This document shows, piece after piece, positions 61,785 through 64,000 of a stretch of DNA of 64,000 nucleotides. Each line of letters starts with the position of its first letter. Position 1 is the stretch's first letter. This stretch comes from Druceiella hillmani. Lineage: Eukaryota > Arthropoda > Insecta > Lepidoptera > Hepialidae. Where the stretch lies: the NCBI GenBank assembly GCA_039881145.1, contig JAYKKI010000063.1, forward strand, positions 11,792,501 to 11,856,500, in the 5' to 3' direction. Under the pieces are notes generated by a model. The model had not been told where the DNA came from, made no database searches, and worked only from the letters and a program-made list of their open reading frames with translations. The position numbers were made by a program, and so were the translations under genes.

Positions 61785-62170
61785 ACTTGGTCTCTTTAAA
61801 CAATTTAAGTGGCGGAATGAGTTGGACCTTGGCAAACGGTAAGTGACTTCGTCGAGTGTCGGTTTTGCGATTCATAATTGACGCTAGGAGCCGAGCAGAT
61901 ATTGCCACGGAACCACATTGTAAAGGTTTGAGATATTTCAATTTGAGTAAGTTATTAAGGACTGATCTAGACTGGTTCTTTGTGAATACGGGGACAAAAT
62001 ATTATTCTTGTTTCACAAATTGACATGAAAATTTTGAAAATATACCGGTTTAAATCAATTTAATAATTAAATTACCTTCGATATTCGCAAATTGATTGGA
62101 ACATTTGACAGTCAGTCGAAGGTAGAATGTTTATTGGAAATGATCATTTCCCGCAGTTAGATGTTTCCTT
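61785..62170 (+). repeat. gamma block copy 8 (unit P5)
   Basis: Partner of 8580-8960. Contains AGTGTCGGTTTTGCGATTCA, TTGAGATATTTCAATTTGAG and CAGTCAGTCGAAGGTAGAAT. Like its partner it lacks GAAATTCCCC, so the loss predates arm duplication. Confidence 0.9.
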
Positions 62171-62829
62171 TTAAGTATGTGTTTATTATTAGTTTTGTTC
62201 CTTGTTAATTAAACTTTAAAATTATTTTTTTTGAAATTTTTGGTGTGCATTACGTTCTAGTTACTCACTTTAACTTCGAAATTATTATAGGATCTCTGCC
62301 AGAGTATTTCTTTACAGTGTATGGAAAACTGTTCAAAAAATAACATCTATTTTATATTATTTAAGCGTTTACTACTGGAGAATTATTTACAAGTGTATAA
62401 CTCATTTTTGTTTTATAAAACGATCTTTGACGATCGTTTAAAAAATATAACACTTAAGAGTTAAGATTATTAATTAATTACAATTTGTTAATAATTTCCA
62501 AATATAATTAAACCTTAATACCTTCTTTAAACGTCTAACAAGAAAATTATATCAATACACTTGGATTATATTGACTAAACCAAACTTTAACACTAGAACT
62601 GGACGATGATTGATGTGAACTGGGATTATGAATATCTTGTTAATAGTTTATAGCTTGTGTTCAGCATTTATTAAATATTGGAAGTGCGGATGCATCAGGG
62701 AAAAGAGATCTCCCATGGGAAGGCGAGATTTTGGAAGTCGGATATGATATGCTTTCGAGGTCAAAGATATAATAGTATCGATAATGGAAAAGCGGATCTC
62801 TTATGACTCGATGTTTAACCGTCCATCTG

Positions 62830-63010
62830 CCACAGTACGTTCCTTTTAACTGGCTCCTTTTAATGATATATCATATTACAAATGGAGTTTGAAATTTTTT
62901 TTCGAGTACCTATTTTAATACATGAGTGATTTTACGTGGGTTCCGTTTTTCCTTTTGATGTACGAAACCTGAAAAAAGGAAGAACCGTAAAAACGGTAGT
63001 TATCAAATAT
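62830..63010. repeat. dispersed repeat fragment, right-arm copy
   Basis: Inverse of 7690-7870: TTACGTGGGTTCCGTTTTTC followed by CTTTTGATGTACG. It is shared by both arms. Confidence 0.5.
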
Positions 63011-63385
63011 TACTATTACTAACAAACTTGGAAAAGAAAGTTATACCTTGTATAAATGGAGAACGGATAAAAATGTTCCTAAAAAACTCAGTACACGACA
63101 GGTTCATCATAAATTTGTCTGCCAAGTAATATTCCGACCTTGATCCGAGTTCAAATTTGGTATAATCTAAAAAAGTTGACATGTCGGCAAGTACATACCA
63201 AGTACACATAACAGCGCGGCAGTTTTTGCCATTCGATTGAGCTCATAATTATTTTAAAGAAAATTTATATAATCCATTTCGTACGATCGAGAAGTATTAT
63301 TTAATTTATTGCGTGTGGCTGCACCAAGAGCAATATTTTTATTTACAGTTTTCAAATTAAATAAGATTTAAATAATATTCTCGTT

Positions 63386-63387
63386 TA
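63386..63387. other. empty TA target site of the Tc1-like element
   Basis: On the minus strand the sequence reads AACAC-TA-AACGAGAAT. The left arm reads AACAC-TA-[element 5757-7302]-TA-AATGAGAAT. The single TA here is the uninterrupted ancestral site. Confidence 0.92.
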
Positions 63388-64000
63388 GTGTTAAACAATT
63401 TTAAGGCAAATTGTGATATTTTTCTAAAATTTTAAATTGACTATTATTTGTTCATGCCGTTCTAATGACATTTTAATACATAGCTTATGCTCTTTTTTAG
63501 CATCTCGTGCTCTTTCATAACTAGAAAAAAGAGAAAAATTCTACAAGAACACAAACAATAACAAAGGAAATATTAAAGATGCTCTAAAAAAGAAGCCATC
63601 TTATGTGACAGATGTAATTTGTATTCACAATAATAGACACGGCCTCATATTTTATGTGTTTGTCTATGAAATGCGACGTCACCACGGTGATTTTTTTAAA
63701 TAACTTTTGAATAATTATTTTATCGTTTTACTGGGTATAACTAGTAATTAATACTTTCGTTAGACCAATTTTATGAATATAAGAAATATTCTGTGAATAA
63801 GACTGGCATATTTAAATTTAAACATTTTTATCAGTAACGGTAAACATGTTTAATACATCATTATTCGATACCATGTTATTCTAAAGCATGATATGCTGTT
63901 AGCAAATTATCAATAAAATACATAATATACCAGTATAATTTTATATATATGGACATAATGTCACCTAGCATTCGAATATACCTTCATATAATTCCATACA

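Larger units (their letters stand above)
52600..64000 (+). repeat. right arm of giant inverted repeat (most of P4, and P5), continues off window
   Basis: This is the reverse-complement partner of 4.9-18.1 kb. The last bases of the window (from about 63965) match the reverse complement of about 5215-5245, so the arm is cut by the window edge, not ended. Relative to the left arm it lacks the Tc1-like element and about 870 bp around 16.8-17.6 kb. It gains about 375 bp at 58922-59305, a second copy of the 4.9-5.25 kb sequence at 59810-60130, and an (AT)n expansion at 55153-55194. The divergence rules out a simple assembly mirror artefact. Confidence 0.9.
57700..64000 (+). repeat. array unit P5 (forward, cut by window end)
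   Basis: Order: alpha (57760-57950), mu (58180-58400), LTR-like block with an inserted delta-like segment, retroelement remnant, beta (61240-61500), gamma (61785-62170), delta (62580-62830) and tail. It is the inverted partner of M1 and carries the empty Tc1 site. Confidence 0.8.

Overview
The window is eukaryotic, strongly AT-rich, and almost certainly from an insect. The evidence is a decayed Tc1-like transposon, remnants of an RNase H-bearing non-LTR retrotransposon, small inverted-repeat elements, long (AT)n tracts, and no prokaryote-style gene packing. I find no intact protein-coding gene of the host. Every long open frame is a transposon remnant, a minisatellite or microsatellite read-through, or a chance frame. 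The order of insect cannot be fixed from this sequence.

The dominant feature is a large array of diverged, non-coding repeat units in two opposed orientations. About 4.9-20.0 kb holds three units in reverse orientation (M1 4.9-12.1, M2 12.1-16.4, M3 16.4-20.0). About 32.9-64.0 kb holds units in forward orientation: P1 32.9-38.9, P2 39.0-40.6 (truncated), P3 47.25-52.4, P4 52.4-57.7 and P5 57.7 to the window end. A full unit runs, in forward order, through blocks I call alpha, beta, gamma, (kappa), delta, epsilon, zeta, eta and theta. Gamma is the best conserved, with eight copies plus one fragment. M1+M2 and part of M3 (4.9-18.1 kb) pair in reverse complement with 52.6-64.0 kb. This makes an inverted repeat with arms of over 11 kb that continues past the right edge of the window. 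P1 and P3 are direct duplicates about 14.3 kb apart. The rest of M3 pairs with P2.

The arms differ by datable events. A 1,546-bp Tc1-like element sits in the left arm (5757-7302), and the right arm keeps the exact empty TA site (63386-63387). The retrotransposon remnant keeps different parts in each arm. (AT)n tracts have expanded in single copies.

The spacer at 20-32.9 kb contains an 81-bp minisatellite (six copies), a perfect 41-bp-stem hairpin, a 135-bp (AT)n tract, a 156-bp tandem repeat ending in a hairpin, an ACGC-rich simple-sequence tract, a foldback element of about 490 bp, an orphan kappa block, and a very young 297-bp tandem duplication. The second spacer (40.6-47.25 kb) holds a complete 253-bp TIR element, other dispersed-repeat fragments and an (AT)n tract. 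The first 4.9 kb shows only small repeats. No host genes are visible to work together. The organisation looks like ampliconic or heterochromatic sequence (for example sex-chromosome palindromes or a small-RNA cluster), but that reading is inference.
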